Part shown: in pieces, positions 5,332-6,538 of the stretch
Layout of the letters: the number at the start of each line of letters is the position of its first letter
How positions within the stretch are numbered: the stretch's first letter is position 1
Assembly (NCBI GenBank): GCA_019749855.1
Contig: JAIEPI010000204.1
Location: 1 to 6,538 of the forward strand
Direction of reading: 5' to 3'
DNA: 6,538 bases
From: Rickettsiales bacterium
GTDB lineage: Bacteria > Pseudomonadota > Alphaproteobacteria > Rickettsiales > UBA998
Notes under the pieces: model-generated
Database searches by the model: none
Seen by the model: the letters and a program-made list of their open reading frames with translations, nothing else
Told to the model about the DNA's origin: nothing
Translations under genes and position numbers: made by a program

Positions 5332-6538
5332 ATAATCTCCGCTGCCTTCGCATCTTTCGCGGCACCGGCGGCCATCTGAGCACCCTCAAGCGCCTGCATG
5401 ACCTGCTGTTGCTGCTGACGGGCCTGCCGCTCCTTCTGCACCGCCTTAGGGCTTTTCAGGATGGATTGCGGCACACTGCCCATTTCGTGCAATTCTTTGG
5501 CCGTAGCATCGAAGTCGATGTTTTCCAAGATGGATGGATTAAGCTGCGCCAACTGGCCCACACCCGCCAGATAGCCATTGATGTTCTGAATCTCTGCCGC
5601 TCGCTGAACACGAGCCAAAGGTGACACGTAGCTGATTTTGATATTGGCACCCTGCAATTGGGCAGGTAACGGCAAGAAGTGATTACCGCGCAGCATGATA
5701 AAGAATGCGCGCTCAATCAGTGGTCCCAGCAATTCATTTTGCACCCGCGACACCAGTGGCGTCATCAGGCGATAGCGTTCATCACGGCGATCCAGCACCT
5801 CGGTAGCAGTCATCGTCGCATCATTGACCATTTGCATCTGATCAATGTAGAAGGCCCGATGCACGTCTTGTTGCTTCGCTTGAATCAACTCGACGGTGAT
5901 GCCAAGGTTGCCGTTAGTCTCCAGCGTCTGGACTTCGCCATTTGGATCGGCCCGAACATTGACCGCGCCCGCCGATGTATCGAGGATACCGCCGCCAAGG
6001 AAGCCGTCATTAGGTATGACCAGCGCCGGATCAATAGACTTTTCCGCCGCCAGCATAATCGCACCCTGCATGGCATTGAGCTGCAGCACATCCGGCAACG
6101 CACGTGCGGCAGGGCCCTCACCATACATCGCGCCCGCCCGCATTGCCCACCGCCCGAAGGCTAAAGGCATTTCCTCGAATCCCGTCTCCTGAAGTAAATG
6201 CTGCTTATCTGTCAGTATGTAGCAACATTGAATCGGCATATTCGTGTTGTTACGCTTATCAGGATTATAATCTTTGCGCGGCGCGATGACTTGCAGCACC
6301 TCAAACTCTGTATCCGGCGCTAGCTTCGCTTTATCGGTGACGTGAGCGGGGATCGTCCAGCTTTTCTGCAACACTAGATTGCGCGCCGTGTAGAGCTGCC
6401 TGCGGAAAATCGTATCAACATTCCCCTCAGCATCGAGCGCCACCCACACATCCATCGGATTGAGCGCCTGCGTGGAGAGCACCGAGCGCAGCCCTGACAT
6501 CATGACGACAGGCGAATTACCAAATCCACCCAGATCGT
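5328..6538 (-). CDS. Portal protein (podovirus head-to-tail connector), N-terminus beyond window
   Basis: The frame enters from the right edge, with 402 residues visible; the first Met in the window (6503-6501) is internal, since eleven open codons (DLGGFGNSPVV) precede it. The family is that of T7 gp8-like head-tail connectors, usually about 500-550 residues, so roughly a quarter is missing. Counting from that Met, typical segments are VALDAEGNVDTIFRR (21-35), YGEGPAARALPDVLQLNAMQ (127-146), MTATEVLDRRDERYRL (231-246), QNELLGPLIERAFFIMLR (255-272) and SPLARVQRAAEI (294-305). It forms the dodecameric ring at one vertex through which DNA enters and leaves and on which the terminase and adaptor dock. 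The C-terminus is Gln/Ala-rich with a run of five Gln (363-367), a common trait. TGA overlaps the next start. Confidence 0.93.
   Translation of the reverse strand, partial: DLGGFGNSPVVMMSGLRSVLSTQALNPMDVWVALDAEGNVDTIFRRQLYTARNLVLQKSWTIPAHVTDKAKLAPDTEFEVLQVIAPRKDYNPDKRNNTNMPIQCCYILTDKQHLLQETGFEEMPLAFGRWAMRAGAMYGEGPAARALPDVLQLNAMQGAIMLAAEKSIDPALVIPNDGFLGGGILDTSAGAVNVRADPNGEVQTLETNGNLGITVELIQAKQQDVHRAFYIDQMQMVNDATMTATEVLDRRDERYRLMTPLVSRVQNELLGPLIERAFFIMLRGNHFLPLPAQLQGANIKISYVSPLARVQRAAEIQNINGYLAGVGQLAQLNPSILENIDFDATAKELHEMGSVPQSILKSPKAVQKERQARQQQQQVMQALEGAQMAAGAAKDAKAAEII

Noticed and set aside
5679..6164. Plus-strand frame of 161 codons opposite the portal gene
   Set aside because: The opposite strand carries highly typical portal motifs over the same bases, so this is a shadow frame.
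1..6538. Diversity-generating retroelement, as known from the related BPP-1 phage
   Set aside because: No reverse transcriptase frame and no adenine-variable template/target repeat are present; the likeness to BPP-1 covers only the head and tail-base genes.

Overview
The window is part of the virion-structure module of a tailed bacteriophage or prophage with a short, podovirus-type tail. Seven genes lie head to tail on the minus strand and fill almost all of the sequence. I see no tRNA, rRNA, CRISPR array, transposase, integrase, host gene, lysis gene or replication gene. The base composition is close to half G+C, and the gene order portal, small Bbp19-type protein, scaffold, capsid, small beta-rich protein, tail adaptor, long tail protein resembles the head module of podoviruses of proteobacteria such as Bordetella phage BPP-1. 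The exact host cannot be read from the window.

Layout in the direction of transcription (high to low coordinates): the portal (head-tail connector) gene enters from the right edge without its 5' end (5328-6538). Its stop overlaps the start of a small Bbp19-type gene (5044-5331). Then come the capsid scaffold gene (4203-5003), a 179-base non-coding gap with inverted and direct repeats, the major capsid gene (3124-4023), a strong UUCG hairpin just after the capsid stop, a 160-residue probable capsid decoration or cement protein (2576-3058), a tail adaptor protein (1922-2569), and a long nozzle-type tail protein that runs off the left edge (1-1918).

Working together: the portal forms the ring at one capsid vertex, the scaffold guides the capsid subunits into a prohead around it, and the 160-residue protein probably binds the shell. 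After packaging, the adaptor attaches below the portal and the long tail protein is attached to it. The two non-coding spacers flank the capsid gene, which needs the highest expression of the set. That is where the terminator-like and repeat structures are, so they are the best candidates for setting the capsid dose.

This is mainly a recognisable phage structural operon. The points that stand out are: (i) the arm-swapped repeats and hairpins between scaffold and capsid; (ii) a sharp fall in G+C over about the last 75 bases at the left edge, inside the tail gene and where its similarity to its family seems to end; (iii) three consecutive genes kept in one reading frame, divided only by stop codons and three to six bases. 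I found no convincing new biological system.
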